64,000 nt of DNA from Algicoccus sp048820935 (GTDB lineage: Bacteria; Pseudomonadota; Gammaproteobacteria; Burkholderiales; Burkholderiaceae_B): the NCBI RefSeq assembly GCF_048820935.1, contig NZ_JBMERD010000013.1:18192-82191 (forward strand), given 5' to 3'. Position 1 is the first letter of the stretch. Each line of letters begins with the position of its first letter. Below are positions 34,396-43,058 of the stretch, piece after piece. A program made the translations under genes and the position numbers. A model generated the notes under the pieces. That model was not told the origin of the DNA. It made no database searches and worked only from the letters and a program-made list of their open reading frames with translations.

Positions 34396-35682
34396 TTATT
34401 GATTGCGCAGCAATTTTGCGCTTGGCGTAGAAAAAATCCAGGCGTCCAGTTGGTGCTCTGGTTGAATCCGCCAGAAATTGTCTTGCGTTAAATCTAATTC
34501 AAACCAATCCGCACGTTGTCCGACGGCTAGCCCTCCCAAGGGCAGGCCGCTTGCCGCATGACCGCCTTGTAAGGCACGTTCAAATAAAACGGTTGCGCTG
34601 GCTTGTTGCCCGCCTGTCACGTTAGAGGCAATGTTTCTTTGATGTTGTGTCAAGCGTTGACTGTATTCGAGCAAACGCAGTTCTTCGCTCACATCACGGT
34701 TGACATGGCTGTCTGTTCCAATACTCCAACTCAGATTCGATTTGAGTGCGCTCGTTAAATCAAATACCCCATCGCCCAAGTTGGCTTCGGTCGTAGGGCA
34801 AATGACAACACTTGCACCGGTTTTAGCGAGGGCTTGGATTTCCTGAGGTGTGGTGTGGGTCGCATGAACTAAATGCCAGTTGTGATCAATGTCGATGTGT
34901 TCGGTTAACCACTGCACGGGTCGGGCACCCAGATGCGCTAGACAGTCTTCAACTTCCTTCTTCTGTTCGGCAATGTGAATGTGAATTGGGGTGTCTTTGG
35001 GTAATGCGGCAGTGAGTTCGCGTATGGACGTGGGATCGACTGCCCGTAAGGAGTGAATCGCAACACCAGCGCGTAATCGGTGTGTCAGATTGTTTTTCTG
35101 GCTATAAGCTTGGATGCGGGTTTGCAGATCGAGGATCATATCGGGCGTGCCTGCAAACCGCCTCTGATCCTCTTGCAAACCTGGGTTACCAAAACCCCGG
35201 TGCATGTATAGCGTTGGCAGCAGTGTCAGACCGATTCCGGTTTCTTGCGCTGCTTGAACGAGCGCCCAGCACATTTCAGCAGGATCCGCATAGGGTCGTC
35301 CTTGTGGATCGTGATGAACGTAATGAAATTCACAAACGTGCGAGTAACCACCGTCAAGCAGTTCGCGATAAAGTTGTGTGGCAATTTCTCGCAAATCATC
35401 TGGCGTGATGCTCAAGGCAATCTGATACATGGTCTGGCGCCAGCGCCAGAAGTTGTCACCTTCGGGACTGCCGCGTTCGGTTAATGCAGACATGGCCCGC
35501 TGAAAAGCGTGACTGTGTGCATTGGTGATGCCTGGCACGATGGTGCTTTTGTGCTGCGCATCGGCAGGGGGCGTGGTGATGTTGGGCGTGATCTGGGTCC
35601 AGTGACCAGTTGAATCGATTTCCAACAACACTTGTTGGGCCCACTGACCTTGAATCCAGGCTTGTTGTGCAAAAAGCTTCAT
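34396..35682 (-). CDS. hutF: Formimidoylglutamate deiminase HutF
   Basis: An amidohydrolase of 428 residues. Zinc ligands are the HxH of NAHSHAFQRAM (H56, H58), HIHIAEQ, LVHATHT and SIGTDSHVNRDVSEELRLLEYSQRL. It hydrolyses N-formimino-L-glutamate to N-formylglutamate and ammonia, the fourth step of the five-step histidine degradation route. It overlaps hutD by 4 bases. The other hut genes (hutH, hutU, hutI, hutG) are not in this window. Confidence 0.9.
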   Translation of the reverse strand: MKLFAQQAWIQGQWAQQVLLEIDSTGHWTQITPNITTPPADAQHKSTIVPGITNAHSHAFQRAMSALTERGSPEGDNFWRWRQTMYQIALSITPDDLREIATQLYRELLDGGYSHVCEFHYVHHDPQGRPYADPAEMCWALVQAAQETGIGLTLLPTLYMHRGFGNPGLQEDQRRFAGTPDMILDLQTRIQAYSQKNNLTHRLRAGVAIHSLRAVDPTSIRELTAALPKDTPIHIHIAEQKKEVEDCLAHLGARPVQWLTEHIDIDHNWHLVHATHTTPQEIQALAKTGASVVICPTTEANLGDGVFDLTSALKSNLSWSIGTDSHVNRDVSEELRLLEYSQRLTQHQRNIASNVTGGQQASATVLFERALQGGHAASGLPLGGLAVGQRADWFELDLTQDNFWRIQPEHQLDAWIFSTPSAKLLRNQ

Positions 35683-36347
35683 GATGGTATCCGTAGCAAA
35701 ATAACGCCAATAATCTGGCCGTTTTGTAATGTGAGATCTGACAAGACTTCAGCGACATTGGGCTCGTTGTACCAGAACCAATGACGCTCGGGTAGATCGT
35801 GGCGGCCTTGTAAGTCAGCGACCCGTGTCTGTGTTTGCGTATAAAAACCAGCAAACACAATTTTAGATGCAGTGTCGGTCTGTTTTTGGAATGGCTGGGC
35901 AATATTGCTTGCAGTGAATCGCCAAACCCGAGCGGTGTAAGCCCCTCTAAGCATGACATTGAATGCCATAGCAGGACCTTCTATTAATTGACAGTCACAG
36001 GGCCAGTCACCATCAAACTGAAAGGGCGCTGAATGTACATCCAGAGCTTGTGTTTGGTTGGGTAACGTGAGTAATAAACGCCCTTGAAGTAGCGTGTGCC
36101 AACGCTGTGTGCCTGGCAGCTTAGAGTAGGGTGCACTGGTTTCGATGGTGGCAACTGAAATGCGTAATGACCAGTTGTTCGCATCGGGCCAAACCTGTAG
36201 CGTGCGAGTTAGGCCAGCGCCATTGACCCAAGCTTCTTCAGGATGATCGCTTAGCGCAGTGTGTGACCAATGTTTCATGTGGATTTCAAATGGTTGAATA
36301 AGGTGGTTTGAGTCATATTGGACGCTGGAGGCAATGTGGTCAAGCAT
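35679..36347 (-). CDS. hutD: HutD/Ves family protein
   Basis: A cupin-like protein of 222 residues of the HutD/Ves family, with EEAWVNGAGLTRTLQVWP, WSLRISVATIETSAPYSKLPGTQRW and AFNVMLRGAYTARV. HutD has been proposed to sense or bind formylglutamate and limit histidine breakdown; the biochemical role is not settled. The start used overlaps nnrE by 8 bases; an internal ATG (MKHWSHTAL, 36278) is closer to the usual family beginning. It is coupled to hutF. Confidence 0.82.
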   Translation of the reverse strand: MLDHIASSVQYDSNHLIQPFEIHMKHWSHTALSDHPEEAWVNGAGLTRTLQVWPDANNWSLRISVATIETSAPYSKLPGTQRWHTLLQGRLLLTLPNQTQALDVHSAPFQFDGDWPCDCQLIEGPAMAFNVMLRGAYTARVWRFTASNIAQPFQKQTDTASKIVFAGFYTQTQTRVADLQGRHDLPERHWFWYNEPNVAEVLSDLTLQNGQIIGVILLRIPS

Positions 36348-36996
36348 CTGAACGTAATCCTAAATCACAGAGATACAGTTCTCCCACCCAATGTGCATGA
36401 CAAGTTTCACAAACCGCTTGCGTCGGAGCAATAAATGCCGTTGTCCAACGTGCCTGAATAATCGTTTGTGAGTTTTGTGGATCCTGCAGGTTTGGAGTGC
36501 TGGCTGACTGTGCAAAGAGTCCGCTGGGAATATCTAAAGCGAGTGTAGGTGCCTCATGGCGGTTCGCGCATTTAATCAAATATTGCCAAGGATTGGTTAG
36601 AGGACGATCAAGACCGATGCCAAACAAACCATCGACAATCAGATCGTAGTGGTTTGCTTTATCTGGCCATTGTGACAAGACCGCCTCGCCCGTCGCAATC
36701 CAGTTGGCATGAGCCGCATAAGCATCTGTGACTGCAGGTTTAGGAAACTGTGGCTGAATGACAGTGACTAAACTACCGTGTTGCCATAAACCGAGTGCCA
36801 GTGTGAGTGCATCGCCACCATTGTTGCCTGGCCCAGCTAAAACGAGTGCATGCTGTGGGAGTCCGTGGCACTTCAGAATCAGTTTGAGTGCGCAATCTGC
36901 AGCATGTTGCATTAAGGGCAAACCTGCCTCAAGGCCTTGTTTTTCAATTGTGCGAATTTTTTCAAGTGACCAGGGTTGTGGGTTTTGTAGCGTCAT
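36340..36996 (-). CDS. nnrE: NAD(P)H-hydrate epimerase, stand-alone YjeF_N domain
   Basis: A protein of 218 residues from the ATG at 36996 (MTLQNPQPWSLEKIRTIE); the longer frame to 37077 is less likely. YjeF_N signatures are LVLAGPGNNGGDALTLAL and DLIVDGLFGIGLDRPL, followed by ALDIPSGLFAQ. It epimerises damaged R-NAD(P)HX to the S form that the dehydratase repairs. The dehydratase domain (NnrD) usually fused in E. coli is absent, so repair would need a separate gene. Why it shares a cluster with hutD and hutF is unclear. Confidence 0.85.
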   Translation of the reverse strand: MTLQNPQPWSLEKIRTIEKQGLEAGLPLMQHAADCALKLILKCHGLPQHALVLAGPGNNGGDALTLALGLWQHGSLVTVIQPQFPKPAVTDAYAAHANWIATGEAVLSQWPDKANHYDLIVDGLFGIGLDRPLTNPWQYLIKCANRHEAPTLALDIPSGLFAQSASTPNLQDPQNSQTIIQARWTTAFIAPTQAVCETCHAHWVGELYLCDLGLRSDA

Positions 36997-37168
36997 AAAA
37001 GCGTATTTTTGATCTGAATCTGCAATTGCCTTGACTAAAATATGTGACAAGGTTCCAAAAAAGCAAACTTCATCCACCTTTTTTGCACTGTATTATGAAA
37101 AGCGTCTGTGTTGTTTAGCTGAACACCTAGATCGATGACGAATCACATCAGCTATAAGGAGATTGCGC

Positions 37169-40009
37169 GTGAAACACACCACACATCGGCCCCAAGAAGA
37201 GCCTCTGATGAAAGATATTCGGCTTTTAGGGAGGTTGCTCGGTGACGTGATTCGAGAGCAAGAGGGTCAAACCATGTTTGATCTGATTGAAGAAATTCGA
37301 CGTTTGTCGGTTTCATTTCGACGCCATGATGATTCCGGCGCGGATCGCCAGCTCAACACCTTGTTGCAGAGTTTGACCGATGATGTCGCTGTGGCTGTGA
37401 TTCGTGCTTTTACTTACTTCAGTCATCTAGCCAATCTGGCTGAAGACCGACATTATGTGCGGCGTCGACAGTTTCATGAACGAGCGGGTCGGATTCGTGC
37501 GGGCTCACTTGCCCATACGTTTGAAGCTTTGCAAACGCAACAAATCGAACTGTCACGAGTGCGCGACATGCTTTCACATAGTCAGGTTTGCCCGGTTTTG
37601 ACGGCACACCCGACCGAAGTTCAGCGTAAAAGTACGCTTGATGCGCACCGGGCAATTGCAAACCTACTCGAGCAGCGTGATCAGATTCGTAATCGTGGGG
37701 AAGACAGTCTTCAGCAAAAGGATTTGGCACACAATGAGCGACAAATCAAAGCGCATATCGTGCAGTTGTGGCAGACACGTTTGCAGCGTTTCACCAAGCT
37801 CACAGTCGCGGATGAAATAGAAAACCAATTAGGCTATTACGCATCCACATTTCTACCAGAAATTCCTAAGCTCTACGCACAAATTGAAGAGGAGCTGTCG
37901 GGGTTACCTGTTCACAGCTTTCTGACGATGGGGCAGTGGACAGGCGGAGACCGTGATGGCAACCCGAATGTCAATGCGCAAACATTGCAGCAAGCCTTAC
38001 GTCGACAGTCTGAGCTGGTCTTGCGTCATCACCTTGAAGCTTTGCATGGGTTGGGTGCTGTGTTGTCGATGTCGGCTTTGTTAGTACCAATTTCTGATGC
38101 TATGCGTTCGTTGAGTGAGCAGTCCCCTGATCACGATGAGCATCGTTCAGATGAGCCCTATCGTCGTGCACTGACGGGTATGTATGCGCGCCTGGCAGCT
38201 ACGCTGCATGCGTTAAACAATACCCAAGCGCCATGGCGTGCAATTGCCGATGCAGAGCCTTATGCGAACCCCCAAGCTTTGCTCCATGATTTGCGTGTGA
38301 TTAGAGCCTCGTTACTGCAGAATCATGCGGTGGACTTGGTCAAAGATCGTTTAGATCCCGTCATCCGCGCTGTTGAAGTCTTTGGCTTTCATTTGGCGTC
38401 TGTGGATTTGCGACAAAGTTCTGACCAGCATGAAAAAGTGATCACCGAGCTTCTCAAAAAAGCTCAGGTCAATGATGACTATGCGCAGTTGTCTGAGCCC
38501 GAGAAAGTGGAGCTGCTGACAAAAGTGCTTCAAGATCCCAGAGTACTGACAGTGCCTGGTGCTGACTATAGTGAACACACCCGTTCAGAACTGGGGGTGT
38601 TGCGCATGACTGCTGAACTGCGCCAGAAATATGGCACGAAAGCGGTGGTGCAATACATTGTCAGCCATACCGAAACTGTCAGTGACCTGCTGGAAGTCTA
38701 CGTCTTACAAAAAGAAGTTGGATTGATGGCTGGCTCTCTGGGCGGAGCCTCAGACGATTATGAATGCGTTTCAACGCGTGCAGGTCTTATGGTGGTGCCT
38801 CTATTTGAGACGATTGATGATTTGCAACGCAGCGCACAAATCATGCGCGACTTCTTTGCGGTGCCTGGCATGCTTGAGCTTGTACATCGCAGTCACGGTG
38901 TTCAGGAAGTGATGCTTGGGTATTCAGATAGCAATAAAGACGGTGGCATTCTGACCAGCGCTTGGGAACTCTATCAAGCAGAGGTTGCGCTTGAGGCGGT
39001 CTTTGCCGAACTGCCAGCAGAGTCGGCTGTCAACATGCGTTTGTTCCATGGTCGTGGTGGTACGGTTGCACGAGGTGGTGGCCCAAGTTATGAGGCTATT
39101 TTGGCGCAACCACCTAGAACGGTGCAGGGTCGTATCCGATTGACAGAGCAGGGTGAAGTCATTGGTTCGAAATATGCCAACCCTGACATTGGCCGACGCA
39201 ACCTTGAAACGCTTGTCGCTGCGGCCATTGAAGCAACCTTGTTGACTAAAGATGAGACGGTGCCAGATTCCTTTTTAGCGGTTGCGCAACGTTTGTCCGA
39301 TGATAGCTTTAAAGCGTATCGTGCGCTGGTTTATGAAACGCCTGGTTTTGCGGAGTACTTCTTTGAGTCGACACCGATTGGTGAAATCTCCAAGCTCAAT
39401 ATCGGGTCTAGGCCTGCTGCTCGTACGCAAGGCAAAGATGGCAAGCCGCCTGCGATTGAGGATTTACGTGCTATTCCTTGGGGATTTAGTTGGGGTCAGT
39501 GCCGATTGTCTTTGCCGGGCTGGCTTGGGTTCGGCACAGCAGTCAATCAGTTCATTCAATCGCCACCGAACGGAATGAATAGTGAAGAGGCGCTTGAGCT
39601 CTTGCAGCAGATGTATCGAGAATGGCCGTTCTTTACCACATTGATCTCGAATGTTGACATGGTGATGTCTAAGAGCGATCTGGCGCTTGCTTCCCGATAT
39701 GCGAGCTTGGTGCGTGATACCAATATTCGTAAAACAGTTTTTGAGAAGATTCGTCAACACTGGCGTCTTACAGAGGATGCGCTCGAACGTGTCACTGGGC
39801 ATGTGGGCTTTTTAGCAACCAACCCGGCGCTTGCTCGCTCTATTCAGCATCGCTTTCCCTATATTGATCCCCTACATCACTTGCAGATTGAATTGATCCG
39901 TCGACTGCGTGCTTCGGCAGAGAATCATGAGGAACCGAGTGAACGCGCAAAGCGTGGTATTCACATTGCAATTAACGGAATTTCAGCTGGTGTTAGAAAT
40001 ACTGGTTAA
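37169..40009 (+). CDS. ppc: Phosphoenolpyruvate carboxylase
   Basis: A protein of 946 residues from the GTG at 37169, which has AAGGAG seven bases upstream; ATG 37208 is a shorter alternative. Catalytic motifs are VLTAHPTEVQRKS (His147), GQWTGGDRDGNPNV, LGYSDSNKDGGILTSAW and FHGRGGTVARGGGPS, and the C-terminal tail ends in GISAGVRNTG. It adds bicarbonate to PEP to form oxaloacetate, refilling the TCA cycle. It is normally allosteric (acetyl-CoA, aspartate). It is transcribed alone; the upstream gene is divergent. Confidence 0.97.
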   Translation: MKHTTHRPQEEPLMKDIRLLGRLLGDVIREQEGQTMFDLIEEIRRLSVSFRRHDDSGADRQLNTLLQSLTDDVAVAVIRAFTYFSHLANLAEDRHYVRRRQFHERAGRIRAGSLAHTFEALQTQQIELSRVRDMLSHSQVCPVLTAHPTEVQRKSTLDAHRAIANLLEQRDQIRNRGEDSLQQKDLAHNERQIKAHIVQLWQTRLQRFTKLTVADEIENQLGYYASTFLPEIPKLYAQIEEELSGLPVHSFLTMGQWTGGDRDGNPNVNAQTLQQALRRQSELVLRHHLEALHGLGAVLSMSALLVPISDAMRSLSEQSPDHDEHRSDEPYRRALTGMYARLAATLHALNNTQAPWRAIADAEPYANPQALLHDLRVIRASLLQNHAVDLVKDRLDPVIRAVEVFGFHLASVDLRQSSDQHEKVITELLKKAQVNDDYAQLSEPEKVELLTKVLQDPRVLTVPGADYSEHTRSELGVLRMTAELRQKYGTKAVVQYIVSHTETVSDLLEVYVLQKEVGLMAGSLGGASDDYECVSTRAGLMVVPLFETIDDLQRSAQIMRDFFAVPGMLELVHRSHGVQEVMLGYSDSNKDGGILTSAWELYQAEVALEAVFAELPAESAVNMRLFHGRGGTVARGGGPSYEAILAQPPRTVQGRIRLTEQGEVIGSKYANPDIGRRNLETLVAAAIEATLLTKDETVPDSFLAVAQRLSDDSFKAYRALVYETPGFAEYFFESTPIGEISKLNIGSRPAARTQGKDGKPPAIEDLRAIPWGFSWGQCRLSLPGWLGFGTAVNQFIQSPPNGMNSEEALELLQQMYREWPFFTTLISNVDMVMSKSDLALASRYASLVRDTNIRKTVFEKIRQHWRLTEDALERVTGHVGFLATNPALARSIQHRFPYIDPLHHLQIELIRRLRASAENHEEPSERAKRGIHIAINGISAGVRNTG

Positions 40010-40085
40010 CTCTATGATAAGATGCAGGTTGTAAAGATTTATGAGCAGGCCTGAAAACGTGAAATTTCATTTTTTCATCTTTGAT

Positions 40086-40113
40086 GTGACAAATTCAAAA
40101 AACCTGCTATAAT
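40086..40113 (+). promoter_or_regulatory. tRNA-Arg promoter
   Basis: GTGACA (40086-40091), a 16-bp spacer and a perfect TATAAT (40108-40113) preceded by TGC, giving an extended -10. It lies 12 bases before the tRNA. Confidence 0.85.
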
Positions 40114-40125
40114 TCTTTTCTTGCA

Positions 40126-40202
40126 GCGCCCGTAGCTCAGTTGGATAGAGTACTTGGCTACGAACCAAGGGGTCGTGAGTTCGAATCTTGCCGGGCGCGC
40201 CA
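40126..40202 (+). tRNA. tRNA-Arg(ACG)
   Basis: A complete cloverleaf of 77 nt: acceptor GCGCCCG with CGGGCGC, D-arm GCTC...GAGT, anticodon stem CTTGG/CCAAG around the loop CTACGAA (anticodon ACG), T-arm GTGAG-TTCGAAT-CTTGC, discriminator G and an encoded CCA. It decodes CGU/CGC/CGA after deamination of A34. It borders the 40.2-44.1 kb accessory patch and could have served as an integration site, but no integrase or duplicated tRNA end was found. Confidence 0.97.
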
Positions 40203-40228
40203 AATTCACTAGTTAAATCAGCTAGTTA

Positions 40229-40265
40229 AACCGCTTAGATCTAACCCATCTAGGCGGTTTTTTTA
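40229..40265 (+). terminator. Terminator after tRNA-Arg
   Basis: A 12-bp stem, AACCGCTTAGAT (40229-40240) with ATCTAGGCGGTT (40248-40259), containing one G-U pair, a 7-base loop and then a T tract. Confidence 0.92.
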
Positions 40266-40917
40266 TTGATGCGGGGGTTTTGTGGGACATTGCTTTTTTT
40301 ACCATGGACTTTTCTCGGTTAAGAGACTAACCACTCATCACACTCAGTCATAGAACTAGCGCAACATTCATGGGGTAGTGTCCTTAGTGGATTGTTACAT
40401 TGGCTGAATCAGCCATACCCATTTTGGGTATGATGGAACCCAGAATGGGTATATTGAACGATCTCTCTGAGCCCCACAGTCTTGTCAGATGCTCTTTTTT
40501 CTGGCACTAAAAACAAGTGTTGAGCTCTTGTATGAGCAAGCCGAACGAAGCTTTTGTACGAAAAAATAAATCAATTTGCTTGACCGAAGATCTGGTCACG
40601 TTAAGATCAATGTTAAACAGTACGAGCTCGTCACGTTTGACAGTAGCAGGCAATACAATGTTGATCTGAATACCAGCTATAGCATTGGTGCCCGCTACTG
40701 GGCATGGAAACTTAAACTGACTCACCGAAAGGGTGGGCGGTTGTCAGCAGGCAAAAGTTCTGCTCGCAAACAGAGAATACCGGTTTCGCTCTCTATCCTC
40801 TGACAAAATGCCAAAGAGCATTGCGGAGCACGAAACACTCTCATCATGCGCAACATGCATAGTGAGACAGTGCATTTATTATGCAACGTATTGTTTAGTA
40901 ACATTATTTATGTGAAA
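40266..40917. other. Gene-free stretch after tRNA-Arg
   Basis: About 650 bp with only short frames. A 45-codon plus-strand frame from 40532 (MSKPNEAFVRKNKS...) and overlapping frames at 40507-40725 and 40576-40803 have no recognisable domain. The clear signal is the palindrome cluster at 40401-40450. I read the region as the remains of a deleted accessory module. Confidence 0.4.
40401..40450. promoter_or_regulatory. Cluster of three palindromic operator-like sites
   Basis: TGGCTGA-A-TCAGCCA (40401-40415), CATACCCA-TTT-TGGGTATG (40414-40432) and ACCCA-GAA-TGGGT (40438-40450). The last two share the half-site TACCCA/TGGGTA and their centres are 21 bp apart, two helical turns, as for cooperative repressor binding. 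TATGAT (40429-40434) and TATATT (40450-40455) are possible -10 hexamers. No intact regulator or antitoxin gene lies beside them. Confidence 0.5.
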
Positions 40918-41808
40918 TTACGTAATATGCTGAATGAAGTAGTTCACCATGCCACTCACTTCACGCTGCTCACGGATTCGTATTTCTTCATCGATGTCTT
41001 GAAGTCCGTGGAAATTGATCACAGCTGCTGGACCATCTTTGCGATAGCCAGGAATCTCTGGTTCGTCGCAGAAGTTTTCTTTGAGTGCTGTAAGTGCTAA
41101 TTTGATTGCATCGTTGTGGATCCCAGTGGCTATGCGTTCTTTGAATAATCCTGCAAGTGATTCGACATTACCCCAGTAACGCATCACATGGATAAGATCT
41201 GAAGCATCCTTGCGTTCATGGCGACTTTTAAAGGCAAGCGCTTTCAGGACGATGAAGGCCACCGCATCTGCGTAGCGAATGGTCTCCCTGACGATGCCAC
41301 CGTTATTGGGAAGTTCGACAACAATTTCTTTCTTTTCAAACCAATCATACGCAATGCTAGCATAGAGGATTTGGCAAGCAGAGACATCTTCTCCATCAAT
41401 TTGCACTAGAAATGAACTTTGTGCTGGATCGTCTGTGTGCTGTAGAAATTCGATGACGATTGGTGTGTTGCCGACGTTGTATAGCCATTGCCAAGAACTT
41501 ACAGGGCCTTCTGGGGCGGGTTGATAACGGACGAATCCTCCGTCTTTCAGCTGTCGTCTCAGTTTGTCGTATGTGCCTTGCGTCGTTAGTATCGTAATGT
41601 TAAGCACAATGTCGACGTCGGTTGTGCCCGTATGTGCAGGAATATCTGGTGGTTGTGACGGTGTCAAATAGCGCGGCACGAGTCCACCTACGAGCCGCAA
41701 ATTAGTCTTCAATGAGCCAAATGCACGCAATAGTGCGACGAGTGCAATTTCACATGCATCAGTGTGGGCGGTGCTGTATTCCGCGGCCGTCGTGTGTTTC
41801 ACGTTCAC
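40918..41808 (-). CDS. Nucleotidyltransferase, AbiEii-like putative toxin
   Basis: A protein of 296 residues, GTG start at 41808 overlapping the upstream AbiEi gene by 4 bases (GTGA). The DNA polymerase beta-type nucleotidyltransferase motifs are LVGGLVPRYL (G41, G42) and TDVDIVL (D64 and D66). Further on come a possible third acid in TPIVIEFLQ and a helical segment with DAVAFIVLKALAFKSRHERKDASDLIHV, which recurs in AbiEii/MenT-like proteins. Family members transfer nucleotides to tRNA 3' ends or other targets and stop growth; the target here is unknown. The gene could equally be a non-toxic partner. It is the distal gene of a two-gene operon. Confidence 0.7.
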   Translation of the reverse strand: MNVKHTTAAEYSTAHTDACEIALVALLRAFGSLKTNLRLVGGLVPRYLTPSQPPDIPAHTGTTDVDIVLNITILTTQGTYDKLRRQLKDGGFVRYQPAPEGPVSSWQWLYNVGNTPIVIEFLQHTDDPAQSSFLVQIDGEDVSACQILYASIAYDWFEKKEIVVELPNNGGIVRETIRYADAVAFIVLKALAFKSRHERKDASDLIHVMRYWGNVESLAGLFKERIATGIHNDAIKLALTALKENFCDEPEIPGYRKDGPAAVINFHGLQDIDEEIRIREQREVSGMVNYFIQHIT

Positions 41809-42917
41809 TTACTATTTCCTATTTTGAGCGTCAATCTTCGGAACTCGTCAGCGAGCTCTTTGTTGCGCCCGTATCCATTAAGAAGATCTAAGTATTGTAT
41901 AAATTTACTGGAAAAACAGTAATGTGATCGTTCAGGATATTTTTCTAGGAATAATAAGGATGCCCCGGTTCGTTCGATGAGGACAATGTTGGCGCCTTTA
42001 TCCGCTTGGGATAGACCTATCTCAGATGCTAACTTTTCGGTATCACCAGGCTGAATGATGATTTCTATGCGGTCAACATTTGTCAGTCGCATAAGGAAGG
42101 AGTTAGCAGCAGCGGCGCCTGTGAGTGCCCATCCTTGTCGTACGTGGTTGGCTAATTTTCCGATGACGTGATCAGTGAGCTGTCCGTTGTGAGCATAGGT
42201 ATACCAGCGAGTCTTTACTTCTCGTCGTCGAGTCCACATATCAGCCCATGCATCAAGAAGTGATGCCGGATCCCGCAAGCGGCGGCGTTGATGAGGACCG
42301 CTGCCTTTTGATTCGACGAAGTCATGCTGCTCAAGAGCCTGCATGGTGCTAGATACAGTGTAGGTTGAGGTTTTTGCAAGTCTAGCGAGCTTCTCTCCAG
42401 TGATATATCCCTCATCAGAATTTGTATGCCAATGGTGCAGAAGCGCATGGATGACCTGTTCCCGAGCTCCATGAAACAGTGCAATATCCTTTTTATGTGT
42501 GGAACGTATCGGAGTGCGCTCAACATCAACTAACCAAGTGTGATATTTAAAATAAAGCGTCCCACTCTTATCGTAGTAATTGATTCCTGCGTTCCGTAAA
42601 GCCTCGCGAGATCCAGGACTAATCATTTCTGCAATCAGACATGGCGCGACGTTGTCGTGTGGGGATGTGGCTTGATATTTCATCAGATGGCTGATTGCCA
42701 TTCGAGCATCTCGTGGATAGATAGTGCGGCTTATCTTGATTGCCAATACACAGACTCCCGCGCTCGGGGTCTTTGTGATGATTGCTGTATCGAATCGCGC
42801 ATTTTGAAGATGATCGTCAAATGGCACTTTTAAAGCTTCATGCTCTGTAATGAAGCCGGTAGCACCTTGGAGCGAATCAATGAAATCGTTTAATAACATA
42901 GTATCTAGATTAGTCAT
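41805..42917 (-). CDS. AbiEi_2-type putative antitoxin/transcriptional regulator
   Basis: A protein of 370 residues from the ATG at 42917 (MTNLDTMLLNDF); a longer frame to 42953 would translate the palindromic operator. The N-terminal part has a nuclease-like fold outline (RFDTAIITK...VLAIKI, with no clear catalytic Glu) and the segment LRNAGINYYDKSGTLYF typical of AbiEi_2 proteins. A winged helix follows at roughly 160-215 (GEKLARLAKTSTYTVSSTMQALEQHDFV), and a further helical C-terminal half may contact the toxin. AbiEi proteins repress their own operon and neutralise AbiEii. The predicted start is three bases from the palindrome, and no Shine-Dalgarno sequence is present, so the message may be leaderless. 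Confidence 0.72.
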   Translation of the reverse strand: MTNLDTMLLNDFIDSLQGATGFITEHEALKVPFDDHLQNARFDTAIITKTPSAGVCVLAIKISRTIYPRDARMAISHLMKYQATSPHDNVAPCLIAEMISPGSREALRNAGINYYDKSGTLYFKYHTWLVDVERTPIRSTHKKDIALFHGAREQVIHALLHHWHTNSDEGYITGEKLARLAKTSTYTVSSTMQALEQHDFVESKGSGPHQRRRLRDPASLLDAWADMWTRRREVKTRWYTYAHNGQLTDHVIGKLANHVRQGWALTGAAAANSFLMRLTNVDRIEIIIQPGDTEKLASEIGLSQADKGANIVLIERTGASLLFLEKYPERSHYCFSSKFIQYLDLLNGYGRNKELADEFRRLTLKIGNSK

Positions 42918-42920
42918 ATT

Positions 42921-42950
42921 CGCTATATTAGCTGTACAGCTAATATAGCG
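42921..42950. promoter_or_regulatory. 30-bp perfect palindrome over the AbiEi promoter
   Basis: The left half CGCTATATTAGCTGT (42921-42935) and the right half ACAGCTAATATAGCG (42936-42950) are exact reverse complements. On the minus strand the outer arms supply TTGCGC (-35-like) and TAATAT (-10-like) with exactly 17 bp between them. The -10 lies 7 bases before the ATG at 42917. A dimeric or tetrameric repressor bound here would block the promoter completely. Confidence 0.75.
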
Positions 42951-43058
42951 CAATCACATAATATAGAAAAACTTGAAGAGTGGTTGTACGAAAGATTTTC
43001 GATCTAAAGTTACGTCTGAAGATATAGAGGATGCTTCGCTCACTTGAGTAGTTTTTGC

